A stretch of DNA of 64,000 nucleotides from Oikopleura dioica. Taxonomy: Eukaryota; Chordata; Appendicularia; Copelata; Oikopleuridae. The notes below the pieces were generated by a model. It worked only from the letters and a program-made list of their open reading frames with translations, ran no database searches and was not told the origin of the DNA. Below, one piece after another: positions 1-12,173 of the stretch (positions within the stretch are counted from its first letter, which is position 1; each line of letters starts with the position of its first letter). Both the position numbers and the translations under genes were made by a program. Location of the stretch: assembly GCA_907165135.1 (NCBI GenBank), contig OU015569.1, positions 1,426,001-1,490,000 of the forward strand, given 5' to 3'.

Positions 1-588
1 CCATTCCGCAGAGCAGAGCCAGAAATGAACACATCATTGGCGATTCCGTAAATTACTCCTCCGTACTCGACGATTTCAGGCTCGTCAGACGGATTCGTCG
101 TCGCAGTTGCCATCCAGCCGTCTGCTAGAATCACTGTTTTTTCGAAAGAACCTTCAAAAACCGTCGGGTTTTCAGATGCTTTTGGATTTTTAGCTCCGTC
201 CCAAAACGACATCGCAGCAATTTTAGAATGGAAATCATCTTGATCCCTAATGATTTTGATCTCTTCCAAATCGTCGCAGAGCTTAGAGCTCGAACAATCT
301 AAGAAAACGTCATTTTCTGTACGAGCTTTATCGAGTAAGAAATACCTATCCAAATTATATTCACTTCTTCGTCTTCTCTAAATTTGAGCATCATTCCTTT
401 CCACGCTTTCCTCGCTTGGTCACAACTCTCATCACACTGACTGGCATCAAGGAAGAGAGCAATGGTGACATAGCCAGTTCCGTGAATGACATTTTCGAAC
501 GTCTCTTCAGTCTGGTAAAATATCTGAGTTCCAAATTCACTCGTTACAGAATGCCATAAAAAGCTAGAATAAAGAAAAATTTTCGCAT
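1..588 (-). CDS. Secreted thioredoxin-like protein, 5' part (3' end outside window)
   Basis: Two exons are visible: 346-588 and 1-298, separated by a 47-nt GT-AG intron (299-345). The most likely start is the ATG at 588, giving a hydrophobic leader beginning MRKFFFILAF, a good signal peptide. That leader joins the rest of the protein only if one base is added in the A5 run at 558-562 (+ strand), so the exon is frameshifted as given. Downstream the protein has a LFLDASQCDESCDQ-type stretch (CxxxC) and, after the intron, DCSSSKLCDD, which resembles the fold of thioredoxin/PDI-like secreted proteins but lacks a canonical CGHC site. The frame stays open to the window edge. An AG acceptor (ttcag) lies about 40 nt before the ATG. 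Family assignment is tentative. Confidence 0.55.
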
Positions 589-938
589 ATTGAGCCACTA
601 GTTTCGCCACTAGTTGCCGCCTGAATGTCCTCTCCTCGCGGCAACAAGTAGCGGAGAGATTTAAATCTCCGAGTCATTTAAATGTCTGACTTCACCTTGA
701 AATAACTACGTTATTCTCCAATAATGTCACTTATTTCAAAAATTGACCTAATTAAAGTCTATAATTTATAGACGTAGACACAATTTTCTGAGTTAGAACT
801 GCCTTTACTTTGTAAATTTGCTTTTCCTGCAAAAAATGGAGTCGTAAGAAGAAAGATTTTTAAATAATAGAAATTATATTAAATAGTGAAATTTGAATAA
901 GAAGCATAACAATCGTGAACAGTTTGATTGAATATGAG
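589..938. other. Short intergenic interval between two minus-strand genes
   Basis: About 350 nt of AT-rich sequence between the 3' end of the ZP-domain gene and the start of the thioredoxin-like gene. No convincing ORF or RNA gene was seen. A TTCAG acceptor-like site on the minus strand near 625-630 could be used to mature the downstream gene. Confidence 0.5.
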
Positions 939-3900
939 CTAGAAATCGCGGAATGCCGGATTCGGCAGACCGGAGTCGATTTTCTTGATTTGAACTGGCA
1001 GTTGCGAGGATCTGTTCGAGTTCTCGTCCCGCGATCGCCGACGCGCCCCGTAGTAAAAGGTTTTTCGAAGATGCGGATCGTCTTCGTTTCTTCGTCCACG
1101 TTTCTGATTGAAAATTCGTAATTGAAACACAGTTTTTCGGAAAGAAATACCTTTTGTAAAAGAGAAGGACGAAAGCGATAAGAGTAGCGAAAGTGAGCGT
1201 AAAGAGGATGTTGTTGACCCAGTCGAGCACCAAAATCACTTTTTCAGTGTGGTAGGTCTTTTCGATGGTGAGCTTGGCGCGGTTGAGGGTCTCCATGTAG
1301 CGGAAGGCCTCGACCCAGAACTCGATGGCCGACGCGTCTCGATCCACTCCATCCGGAATCTCAAGCGGCGCGGCTCTTCGTCGACGGTCATTGTTTCCTC
1401 GCTGAATCGCTTCACAATCTGTTTCTGATGGTTGGCAGGGAGTTCCGCGGCAATGCTGAAGTTTTAGTTAGATAGTATCTCATCCAAATAAATGTCTAGT
1501 GAGTAGTCCTTGAATGGTAAGTACTTACTGTAACAAAGCATTTGTACTGCAGCTGCTGTCTATCTTCCAGATTGTCTCGGAAGAAAAAGTTTTTCCACTC
1601 GAGCTCGGTGTTGCCGTTGGACGCAACTTTGGTGAACTTCATGCCGAAAATTTCCTTCATGTCAGGAAGAATGCATCTGTTCTTGATGATGTATCGTTTG
1701 CGCTCTGGCTTCCGAAGATCTGTCACTTCGCACGACTCGATGGTGACGGCTGTTGGAGAATTGACCCGTGCATAGACCATGGCCTCGATGTAGAGCATGT
1801 TTGAAGTCGTGTCTTCATCGGTGATGATGTTTTTGAAGAGGGGATCTCGTGCCAACTGGAATGAAACTTCAGTCGCTCCTGGAATCACGTCCGTGAACTT
1901 GATCGGGTTCAATCGAGGAATCATCGACAACGGAGAAGCGTCAAGATCTTTTGGAGGCGGAAGCGAACACTGGACGCTAGCAAAGTGAATTCGCGAAGAA
2001 AAACTCGCTTCCAAGCACTTTTTGAGAGTCGATGTAAATTTCTGCGCGGAAGGTGTTGTCAATTAGAGTAGCGCCGCAGGACTCGACCATATCGTTGTAC
2101 TTGTAGTGCACCTTGAAAATTGTATTGAAAATATGAATGAATTGAAGATTTCATTTATTTACCTGAACTTCACTGGCGGCGCGGTCGAATATCCTCGTGC
2201 ATTTTTGAGCTGTGCCTTCATGTCCAACATAAACAACAAGCTTGTCGCCGTATGTTTCTTGTGGGAGGATGAGACCAGTTCTTTCGAGATTTTCCATCTT
2301 GATCGTGTCCAAGTCGAAGCCCGTCAGAGTACAGTCGAAGTTGTCACAAGTGCAGGTTTCGCGATGAATCTGGCAAGGGTCTTGATTCGCCAGAATACAC
2401 ATCGTTGATTGAGCCATCGCACATGCTGGGTACTCCGGATCGCATGGAGGGCAGTCAAGAAGCTGTTCAGTCGAACAGAAGTCCATTTCTTCGCAGCAGT
2501 TGGTTTCTTTGGTATTAAAGAGAGCTCCGTTCGAGTCGTAGCACCTTTGAGTTTCTGTAAAGCATCCGTAGCCGTTGCCGGTCGCGCATTCCGAGTTTTC
2601 ACAGCAAGGGAAATTGTCGTTACTGCATTTAGGAAGGAGACAGGTGTCGGTCTCTTCGTAGCTTGCGCAGGGAATGCCATGATCTCCGAGCTAAAAAATT
2701 TTTTGTTACTTTTATAAAAAGAAAAGAGTGAAATCTTACCGTGATGACGCAGTGTTTTGTAACAGCGATTCCATAAAAACTTCCAGCATCTGGATCGAAT
2801 ATAGCATTAGTGCAAAGCGAGTCCGTAATAGGAACACAGCTCCTAACACCATTATCTACACAAGAATCGTCGTCTTCACTGATATTTCCGATTAAGATGC
2901 ACCCGTGCTTGTCAGGATCGCAGACACCGACCTCATCAGTGGTGTAGCGAGCACCGACGATTTCTTCGCCGCCACAGGTGTAGAAGTAGGTTTGGCGACC
3001 ATAAGTGCACGAGCTATCGCATTCGAGTCGTTTTTCGAAGAGAATTCCTTGGCAGCCGTCAATGTGCTTCACCTCATGGGTGTTGCTGTCGATGCAGGAT
3101 TTGACATGCGATTCGCTGCAAAGCTGAAGACCAGGATCACTGCATGGCACAACTATATCTGATGTTCGAGTCACAGGCAACTCCCCAGGGCAGCTCTCGA
3201 CAATGGACTCTGTCTTGTAGCATTTATCACCGCTTTTGAAAGGTGCGCTGATCGAGGTGACTTCAGAGTGGTGTCCACAGCAGCGAGTGTTGCAAAGAAT
3301 TCGCTCCTCAAGTTTGATCTCTGACGGAATGCTGCATTGAAGATTCTCGGCATTAGGTCTCAATGATCGTCGACGAGTGTAATATTGCTCACCACACTTT
3401 TGCTCGCAGTTTTCGACTTTTTCGTTGTCGTCTTCGATCCATTCTGTGTAGACTTGTTCGTCGGTGCAGGTGGTTTGGCAGTAGAGTTTGTCGTTGTTGC
3501 ATGACTCGTAGGTGAACTCTATGGCAGGAACGTCAAGATCTTCGACATCGAAACAACCGTATAATTTTCGCTGGCAAGATGTGTCAGTGCATCTGCTGCA
3601 AGAGTCGTAGTCATTAGTCAAATAGAAAAGATCGTCGCTGAGCTTGCAAGTAGGATTTTTATCGTGATTGCAGAGGCACATTTCGTTGTCGACAGAAGCT
3701 GGGCAAACAGTATCAAGCTTGCAAAACTCAAGAAGATCGTCACAGTTGGAACTTAGCGAAACCACGGAGTTGTCTGCGCCGCTTACTGTAACGACAGGCG
3801 CGCTGCACCAATCCACTTCGCCCAAAGCTAAAAAAACATTTAAGATTTTTGTATTTTTTTTTTGTTCTGTTACCTTCTGACTCTACTTCTGCGCCATTTG

Positions 3901-5818
3901 TAAAAACTGCTGTAACTTTGATGAAGTTTTCATCAAATGACATCGACGATATTTCCCCAGCAACTCCTTCTTTTGGATTGAAAGGATAAGCGAGAGCATC
4001 AAGAATCACTAGACCTTCGTCCAAGACAAGAACGAGTTTCGTTCCATCTGGTGTCCAAAAGTACTTTTTCGGGGCGATGTTTGATGGGAAAAGATCTTTT
4101 GGTGTTTGACGGTCCTTCGACAATACCGCGAAGTTGATCTTGTTTGGGCTTGCAGCAGCGCCGAGTTCACTTTTGAGGTAAACTAGAACTTTGTTGCTCT
4201 TCGTGCCGAAAAGATGATAGTTTGATGCGGGAAAGCTTGCGGAGTAGGCTAAAGAATAAATAAGGATAAGGAAATAAAGCTTCTTTTCTTACCAGCGTCG
4301 ATGAGAAACCATTTCTTTTCAGATGGTAAGAAACCGTTAGCATCACAAACACATCTGTCGCCTTGATGAGTGGTGCTTCCTGGGCATTGTCCACATTCTA
4401 TCGTTGTGTCGCAGACTTCACTGATCGTGGTGGATTTTTCAGAAACAGCCTCTTCGTTGTTGATGAGAGTACACTCGCCAGTTCCAACATCGCCGCCGTT
4501 GCAAGCTCGTGATCGTTGACGCACGCCATCGCCGCAGATGCCGACGCAGGAGCTCCATTCCGACCAGTTCGACCATTGGCCGACGCGCGGGCAATTGAAC
4601 TCCACCAAGTTGCCATCTTTGTCCGTGTAACTGACTACGTACTGATTGTTGAAGTCGTCGACGAGCACGATCGCGGGGCAATGGACCGCGCCGTCGTTGT
4701 TGAGGAATGGAATGTAGATTTCGGAAGGTGAATCAGAGCAGCCAGGATATGCAGCAAAGTCGAAAGATGAAGCGTCAGGGTTGGAGACTCCGCCGGCTGA
4801 AAGAAAACAATAAGAATAAGACTCATTGAAATCAGTTAATTTACCGTCGTTTTCCATCTTTAGAGCGTTTTTCAGATGACAAGGGTAGACCAAAGCGCTC
4901 TTAAGTTGGAAAATTTACGATCAAACTAGGATGACAGTGGGAAAAAAATGATGAATGAAAATGCATAAAATGAATTTTTTCCAAAACTCTAAAAATGCAT
5001 CTGAGGTCATTTTTACCTATTTATGATTAAAAATTACGATCTTTGAATCAGAGGCTATGATTTCACCTGAAAAAAAGCGTAGAAAACAATTTTTTTCAAT
5101 TATTTTTCAGGTTGAAATAAACGATATTCTAATTTCTTGTTGATATTCTAATTATTAATCAAAAATTCCTAAAAACGCTCTAAAGTTGGTATTTTTTCAG
5201 ATGACAAAATATGGAAAATATTGGCAAAAACGCTCTTAAGTTGGGCGCTCTTAAGATGGAAAACCACGGTACTAACCTTTGCAGTACTTGACAGAGTCGG
5301 GAATGACTTCAACAGGACACACGCAGCTTAGCTCTATGTAAGCCTTGCCCGTGGCTTGAGCATCGGTTGTGTACTCGAAGGCGACCGGGGGGAATTCGTA
5401 CAAGGTCTCGAACGAGCCTCCAGAGCCAGCCACAAGCGTTTCTTCAATATAACCGCCGCAGTTGATTCCCTCTTGTAAGTTGACACTCGCGACGAGATCA
5501 CCATTATCAACAGCGATGGAGACGAGTGCATCATTACAAGAACTGTCGGCGTATTTGATGTCGGAGGCGAAGTTTGGCGGGGCAGAGCCATCAAACTATA
5601 TGAAAACAAGTAAATAAACAATCCTTCGCTGATCGACAATTATTGAAATCAAGGAAGAAAATCCTGAAAAAGTCTCTCTACTAGAAACTTACTCGAAATT
5701 CAGCGGGCTTTGAGAGATCTGAGCAGTCACAAGTCGAGGCGGCTCTTCCGCCTTCCAAAGCAGAGGAAGCGTAGACGACAAGGGGAAGGCACAGGATTAG
5801 ACCGGCAAGTCTCTCCAT
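939..5818 (-). CDS. TSP1 / Cys-rich / ZP-domain single-pass membrane protein
   Basis: Nine exons: 5693-5818, 5277-5595, 4293-4796, 3874-4248, 2740-3827, 2163-2690, 1529-2111, 1151-1455, 939-1103; about 1,330 residues. The N-terminus MERLAGLILCLPLVVYASSA is a signal peptide. Exon 3 carries a thrombospondin type 1 repeat (WSNWSEWSSC...CGDGVRQRSR). Exons 5-6 are very cysteine-rich. Exons 6-8 read as a ZP domain, with CEVTD, NRCILPD and LQYKCFV Cys motifs, then a tetrabasic NDRRRR furin-type site, a hydrophobic segment (NNILFTLTFATLIAFVLLFY) and a basic tail. This is the standard order for ZP proteins that are cleaved and polymerise outside the cell. Two single-base frame breaks are needed: one extra base in the A5 run at 1999-2003 (exon 7), and one missing base at the exon 8/9 junction near 1103. 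Intron 2 holds a MITE. Likely an extracellular matrix or egg/house-coat protein; the exact role is unknown. Confidence 0.8.
4844..5269. mobile_element. Tc1/mariner-type MITE inside intron 2 of the ZP gene
   Basis: A 426-bp element is bounded by TA on both sides (4842-4843 and 5270-5271). Its ends are inverted repeats: left CCGTCGTTTTCCATCTTTAG, right (reverse complement) CCGTGGTTTTCCATCTTAAG, both followed by AGCG. Subterminal copies of ACGCTCTTAAGTTGG recur inside. There is no coding capacity. TA duplication plus TIRs fit a non-autonomous Tc1/mariner element. Removing it with one TA leaves a 52-nt intron with intact GT and AG. Confidence 0.8.
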
Positions 5819-6753
5819 GATACCTAAACAGAACACTAGAAAGCATCTCTTATTTCCGGAAAATCTACCTCTCTTTACTCGAGTTTTCGACAGAGTGAAG
5901 AGCGTGTCCGATTTTCCGGGCTGCGCGAAATGCAGCCAGCTGCCCTCCAAAAACACCCCTAAATGCAAAAATCGCCAAATAAGGAATTTCGCTTAATTTT
6001 TTTCGTTATAAACAAATCAACTTGAAAATTTCCCTCTCCTGAACTTGCAAAATCGAAACATCAAAATATCAACGACCGTTTTCTTTTTCAAAAGAAAATA
6101 CTTTGAAATTCTTATCAAATAGATTTGACAAATAGTTGGAAAATAATGCCCTTGCAAGTTAAAATTTATCATTCTAATGCGGGATGAAATAATGATAACT
6201 TCAATTAAGGGTGTAGAGGAGTCTTCGCGGAGCAGTGGTCTAATCCGGCTTAGCCACTTGGCACAGTAGTTGTCTGCGATAGCTAACCCTGCTAAATGCG
6301 GCTCAGTGAATGGCGACTCAAGTAGGGTCACTCTTTGAGCCTTTCATCGAGAAGTAGCTTTTTAATTAACAAGGTAATCTCGCTAATTAATTTATGCGGC
6401 GAGTTCGAATTTCAAAATTATTTTTTCGCGAAATAATCAGCGCGAAACGTGCACCCCTCAATCAACACTCACTACAATGAGAATAAAGATAAGTTCTGAT
6501 CCTTATCGCTTCCCTCGTCGGATTTGCCGAAGTTTCAAAAATAATTTCCGAAAAAAATAGACCTAAATGAAATCTGACAGCGGTTTAGTATATTTGCTCA
6601 AATCGGAAATTGTCGCCGCCAGTCGGATTTGCGTATGCCAGATCCGGACGCCAGTTTTATAAACGCTAGAATCCTTTTTACCGAATAATTCGCCCCGTCC
6701 TTAATTTCATACCTTGTAACATGTGGGGATTTATAGGGGAAAGACATCGCAAA

Positions 6754-7127
6754 CAGAGTTGCAATTTTTGATTTATTTTGCTGAGCTGAGCTGACCTGAC
6801 CTGAGTAAAAATTTCTCTGAGCTGAGCTGAGCAGAGATGGCCTATTTCGAAGGTTACTGAGCTGAGCTGAGCTGGCCTTTTTTAGAGGTCATTGAGCGGA
6901 GCTGAGCTGAGCAGGCCTTTTGTTCAAGGTAGTTGAGCTGAGCTGAGCGGACCCTAATTGGAGCTGAGCTGAGCTGTTTTTTACTGTTTTTTTTTGTAGT
7001 AAAATTGTATTCAAATCAATCAGCTGAGCCGAACTGAGCTGAGTGAAAATTGTCTGAGATGAGCTGAGCGACTGCTCAGCTCACTCAGCCAGCTCAGCTC
7101 ACTCAGCTCAGCAAATTTGCAACTCTG
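6754..7127. mobile_element. GCTCA-rich hAT-like MITE, copy 1
   Basis: Ends are CAGAGTTGCA at the left and its complement TGCAACTCTG at the right. The interior is almost entirely GAGCT/GCTCA pentamer arrays, in the opposite orientation to copies 2-5. Flanks 6746-6753 (ATCGCAAA) and 7128-7135 (GTCGCAAA) match at 7 of 8 positions, consistent with an aged 8-bp target duplication, as in hAT elements. Confidence 0.8.
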
Positions 7128-8637
7128 GTCGCAAAACGAAGGTTTTATAGTGACATTCTTATTTAATCAAATCAAAGAAGAAAAGATGCTTTTGAAATAT
7201 TGCTTTTTAGACAAGATAAAGGAAAAAAAAGGGGTTGAGCGTTTTTTTTTGAGCGTAAGTGTCTTAGGACGCGCGCTAATGAGGTTATTCTAGGTTTTGT
7301 TTATTCTTTGGATATATCGAATCAGGAGTACAATGGGAGGCAGCTGAGGCAACTTCCTTTTGAAGTTTGCGTTTGATCGGAAATTATGCTAAAACACACT
7401 GGAAGGCGCAATTCGATTAGTTGGGAGCGCGGAATCTCGAAAGGAATGAAGATGCATCGCGGAATCTCTCCAATATTTATTTCGCGCATTGAGATAAGTA
7501 TTTTATAAAAAATGCACTTTTGAATTGTTGAAGCATATTTATCGAGAGATGTAATTGTCCGATTTTAGGAAATCCAAATTCGCCAGCCAAGAAATTGAGC
7601 TACCAAATTCTTCAGAAATTCAACTCTCTTCTTTCTAAGTCAAAACGACTCACTTAGGATGATATTAAATATATATATAACATAAGAAATGAAATATCAT
7701 TCATATTACCTCCATATAACAAGATTGATTTGTACTGTTTACAAACAAAAGCGCATATTTAGAATTATCATTTTGACAACCCTTACGTTAGACTTTTAGC
7801 AATACTGAAAACATTTACCCTTAGTCTGTTGGATGTCTAAGTCATCATCAACCATGTTGCTGCAATAAATTTATACGGAATTAAATATCAATATTTTGCT
7901 TGAGTTGTTGATTTTGCTTTTAAATTTTATTCAATTTTATAACAAAAGTAAGAGAGCACAGAAGATTAAAATATTATTTTAAACTTAAAGTAAACTTAGC
8001 GAATTACGAAAATCCTAGTTTTGTTGAACCATTTTAAAAAATATCATTTGGTTGCTTTCAAGTCATCATAGAAAACTGAGGAACTCACTTTTCAAACCCG
8101 CCTTTATTCGAAACCCTCAATCAGAAAAAGCCGAAAATAAATAAAAAAAAATAGGTCACCCAAATAATCTCAATCTCGATAATATCATCGTAAAGGATTA
8201 ATCGAACCAAAATAGGAGAAAACGGTTTTAAAGAAAACTGTATTTTTGCCTATGAGTAGATTTATTTTTGTCGGATTGTCGCTTTTCCTCAGTGTGTGAT
8301 ACTTTCTAACCATCTGGTTCAGCTTTGGTTGCTTATGTCACTTTCTGGTCAAACACGGTTCCGAACACGCTTTCCGCCTTATTCATATTTCGAATAATTT
8401 TCGAAAAAAATAAATCTAATTGTCCTTTGATTTCTGTTTACGCGTCAGACAACTTCTAACCCGCGCCAAGCAAGAAAAACGCGGCTACATCACACACGCC
8501 AAAACATATTTGCCAGTTCCTTAGCTGACAACCTTTTTCCTGATCCGGTCATATACAAAAGCACCCGTTGTTAAGAATACTTTTCATAGAACAATCTACG
8601 CCGCAGATAATATATGCCAGAATACGTCGAGATTCAA

Positions 8638-8875
8638 CCCCTGGGCTCGGCAACCTGAGTCAGGCTCTGGAAGAGCTAAAATGCAAAGCCGCGTGGCGGC
8701 TTTTTTAAAAACGAAGCCGCAAAGCGGCTTCGCCAGGAGTTAACAGAAAATTTATATGGTTTAATTGCGAAACCGCTTCGCGGCTTCGTTTTAAAAAAAG
8801 CCGCTACGCGGCTTTTCATTTTAGCTCTTCCAGAACCTGACTCAGGTTTTCTACTCAGGTTGCCGAGCCCAGTTC
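8638..8875. mobile_element. Foldback element (CGGCAACCTG family), full copy
   Basis: An almost complete inverted repeat. It opens GGGCTCGGCAACCTGAG, contains AGCCGCxxxGCGGCTT stem-loops twice per arm and closes with CAGGTTGCCGAGCCC. The same modules (AACCTGAGTCAGG, AGAGCT, AAGCCGCGTAGCGGCTT) recur at about 9,830, 11,930, 14,430, 16,930, 23,430 and 60,770. There is no ORF. It is a non-autonomous foldback/MITE family; the superfamily is undetermined because target duplications are not clear. Confidence 0.75.
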
Positions 8876-9827
8876 AACCTTCTTCTGATGGTTCGATTTA
8901 CGATTTATTGTCTTTTCCATGTTTGATAACCTGGATTTTTGTATTTGTTTTGCACCCCTTTTTGACTGGAAAATCTGAATAAAAGCCAGACTCGCTTGCT
9001 GATAGCGCAAAATTTATTCATTTTTAATAACGACTATGAAGATATTATTGATAAGTTGATTTTTTGTTATAAAATGAGTCCTTAAAATGGGATATAAGTA
9101 CTGTATTCGACATTAATCGTATCGGTATGGCGATTTTTATGACTGCAAAATTTCATTTACATCTTCATTTTTTGATAAAATGATTTCGCAATAAAAGATT
9201 ATAAGAAAAGAAAATGGCGGGAAAAGCTCCCGTCTCAGAATTTTGTATATCCATCTGTACTGAGTATTTATTCTTGATCTTTTAGTATTATCTGTTGAGT
9301 CCTTTCTGTGCGGCAAACAAATAAAGTGGCTTATTAGCGCGGAGAAATTTCAATTTTGGTTTTACGTTTGTCTGAGAAGCGGTGCTCGGCAGCCGCGGTT
9401 TCTCGTTTTCATTTTCTCACGAGAATAAATCGAAAGCAATGATTGTGGCGAAAATGAAAGTTGAATTTGCAAAATGTGATTTTGAATAGTTGTGGTCTGT
9501 CGCCACTCCCTGCAACTCGCCGCGCCAAGTTGTACCACTTACACCGAGTTTGACGCCTTTTCGAGGTGGATTACGCGGCTTAAACCTCCACCCGACACAG
9601 GAAAGCGCTTTGATAAAAAATCCAGTATACTGATTAAGGCCGCTACTCCCTTAATACATCGTTTGGCAGCGAAAGAAACAGCTTCTTTTTGATGAAAAAT
9701 CCTCAAAAGAGTCACATCAAAAGCTCCTTTCTAGCAATTTTTCGATCATTTTTTTATACAGAATGATTACATTTTAAGACCACCCCTATCAAAAAATATT
9801 CTTGCACTAAAAAGTTTCAATCAAAAC

Positions 9828-9925
9828 TAGCTGACTCACTCAGCAATCTGAGAGAGCTATAATTAAAAGCCGCGTAGCGGCTTTTTTTTAAACGAAGCCG
9901 CGGAGCGGCTTCGCTAGAATTTAAA
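9828..9925. repeat. Truncated foldback-family copy
   Basis: Contains the AGCCGCGTAGCGGCTT and GAAGCCGCGGAGCGGCTTCG hairpins and an AGAGAGCT motif of the foldback family, but lacks the AACCTGAGTCAGG arm on its right side. A degraded or partial copy. Confidence 0.55.
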
Positions 9926-10815
9926 TAAATTATCGAGAAAAGTGGCCTTTCAATAATCAATCATCTTCGCTAAGAAAACGGCCAATTTCTAGCGCTGGAT
10001 TAAAAAATAAAAACCGACCTAAAAGCTAAAAAAGTAAAATTTACTTTGCGCAAAATGCATAAATCTCTAAAAATGCGCTGATCGCGGTCGATTTCCGGCG
10101 CTGGATACAAAGTTGGATAGTTGTTTTAAAATTTGTTGCATTTTTCTTGGGCTAGGTCGATTAGCGGTTGTCTTGCGGGTGGCGGTGTTTTCACTTCTGA
10201 TTCCGGCTTGTCGAATGCCAGAAGCACTTCTTTCAGCTGTTTGTTAGCCGCTAAAACAAAAAGAAAAAATGAAAACAGAATTAATCTGACTAAATATACA
10301 ACTCAACTCGCAACTAATTTTAAACAAATCGGCGCTTCCAGCTGATCACTCTTGCTTGCGCTTTCTATTTTCCGAAAAATTACAAAATTATTCTTCGTTT
10401 TAAAAATTGAATTTTTGAATTTTCGACATTGAGTTTTCAAACTTCTCTTTTTTGCCAATTTTGCAGTTAGGCGGATACAAGTCGGGATATAGCCGGAACA
10501 TACATTTATCGTTTTGCTTATTTTTCCGTTTTTCAGGTTTCCGATGCGAGATCTGATAATTCCTTCCGAACTCGGGTGGTGTCCTGCCGTATATTAAAAT
10601 AGATTAAAATTCAAAAATAATATATCGCGCCCGATTTACCTTTTTTAAATTGACAATGCACAAACATCCCAAAAAGAGGAAAAAGTACAAGAGTTATTCA
10701 ATGGAAATTAAGAGCAGGTGGACATCGAAAAACCCCGATTTTCAAGCTTACATATCAGTTCATTGATGATGACACCCTTATTCGATAAAATCAAAATTAA
10801 GCTACAAAATATGAT

Positions 10816-11290
10816 GAGGGGCCCCAAATTTAACGGTGAGGTGTCTGGAACCGACACAAAAATTTGGACGAATTTTGCGTTGAAATTTTCAACCAATCAG
10901 AAGCCAGGATTCGGCTCACCGGCCAATCAGCAGCCGAGTAGCCGCCCACGCATAATTTGTCGATATTTTTTTGTCGGTTCCACATGCCACCCCAATTTAA
11001 CGGCCGAATTCCTTAAGGATGTCCGCATCTAAACGGGATTATTGTTTTTCAACAGGGCCGCCATTTTATCGGATTTTTGATGAAACACGCCTGAGGCTTC
11101 TAAATCCGTTAAAATAGCAACCCTGTTGACGAATAATAGACCTGTTAAGATGCGGACATACAAGATACTTAAGGGTGTCAACATCGATTTTCGCATTTTT
11201 TCTGCGTTAGTTAAGGTACCTCCCTAACCCTTACTCAATCGATGTTGACACCCTTAAGGAATAAATCGGCGGTTAAATTTGATGCCCCCT
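10816..11290. repeat. Nested inverted-repeat element
   Basis: The outer arms GGGGCCCCAAATTTAACGG and (reverse complement) GGGGGCATCAAATTTAACCG enclose two further inverted repeats. One has GGAACCGACA arms (about 10,845 and 10,985). The other has ATGTCCGCATCT arms (about 11,020 and 11,150). A piggyBac-like MITE also lies inside. It reads as serial insertion of small foldback elements into one another. Confidence 0.5.
11173..11253. mobile_element. piggyBac-like MITE, copy 1 (81 bp)
   Basis: Flanked on both sides by TTAA (11169-11172, 11254-11257). Termini are GGGTGTCAACATCGAT and its complement ATCGATGTTGACACCC. TTAA target duplication with GGG/CCC termini is the signature of piggyBac-type transposition. 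No coding content. A 136-bp relative lies at 14,482. Confidence 0.75.
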
Positions 11291-11827
11291 GTTTTGAAAA
11301 AAAACTATGGAAAATATTCCACACGATAAGGAGCCTATCCCCTGGAAAACTATCCATTAGAGTTAAATTCGCTGATTACAGTTGATTGTATCATTCCCAA
11401 AACATTTCCGCCTCGAAGCTACTTTCGTCTTTTTCTTTATTTTGAAAACCGAAATTTCCGAAAATGAAAAAAAAAATCTGTAAGTGATAAGAGTGTATTT
11501 CTTATCACTTCCTTGTCGCGCGCGGAAATTTAAATATTTTCATCTCTGGTTTTCAAAATTGTGGAAATGTGAACCTTATCGAGGCCAGAAGGGATTTGAA
11601 AAACCGAGGCGACATGCAACCCAAATCAAGAAAGAGGGAGGAAGCTAAATGGATTTAATAAATAGCGGAAGACAGAAAAAAAGACGTACTTTTCCCCCAA
11701 TTGCAGTTTATAACGATCGAACGGTTCGATTCGAACCTGATGCTTTAGTTATTGGCTCAAGAACCTGTGTACTTTCTCGCGTCAACGGGTCAACTTAACC
11801 TTACGACGACAAATGTTTCAACAAATT

Positions 11828-12173
11828 TTCAACACACTGAATCGTGAAAATACACCTCTCGGGGGGCTTTTGAAGCTTTGAATGCTCGAACTCGTACTTT
11901 CTCGCGTCAACGGGTTAGCTAAAGCTGGACTCGGCGGCCTGTGTAAAAACCTGAGTCAGGGTCCTGATTCAGGACTCCTGAAAGAGCTTTGGTGAAAAGT
12001 CGCGTAGCGAATTTTATTTTCATCAAAGTTCATTCAGGACCCTGACTCAGGTTTTTACACAGGCCGCCGAGTCCAGCTTTAGCTAACCCGTTGACGCGAG
12101 AAAGTACGAGTTCGAGCATTCAAAGCTTCAAAAGCCCCCCGAGAGGTGTATTTTCACGATACAGTGTGTTGAA
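11828..12173. repeat. Long hairpin with a foldback-family copy at its centre
   Basis: Arms of about 165 nt run from TTCAACACACTGAATCGTG at the left to its near-perfect complement at the right. They pass through a TCGCGTCAACGGGTTAGC block and into CTCGGCGGCCTGTGTAAAAA, which is the foldback-family end. The block GTACTTTCTCGCGTCAACGGG also occurs as a direct copy just outside, at about 11,770-11,790. Confidence 0.65.

Noticed and set aside
6210..6350. GC-richer segment with a tRNA-like GCGGAGCAGTGGTCTAA box A
   Set aside because: No B box or cloverleaf could be drawn; not a convincing tRNA or tRNA-derived SINE.
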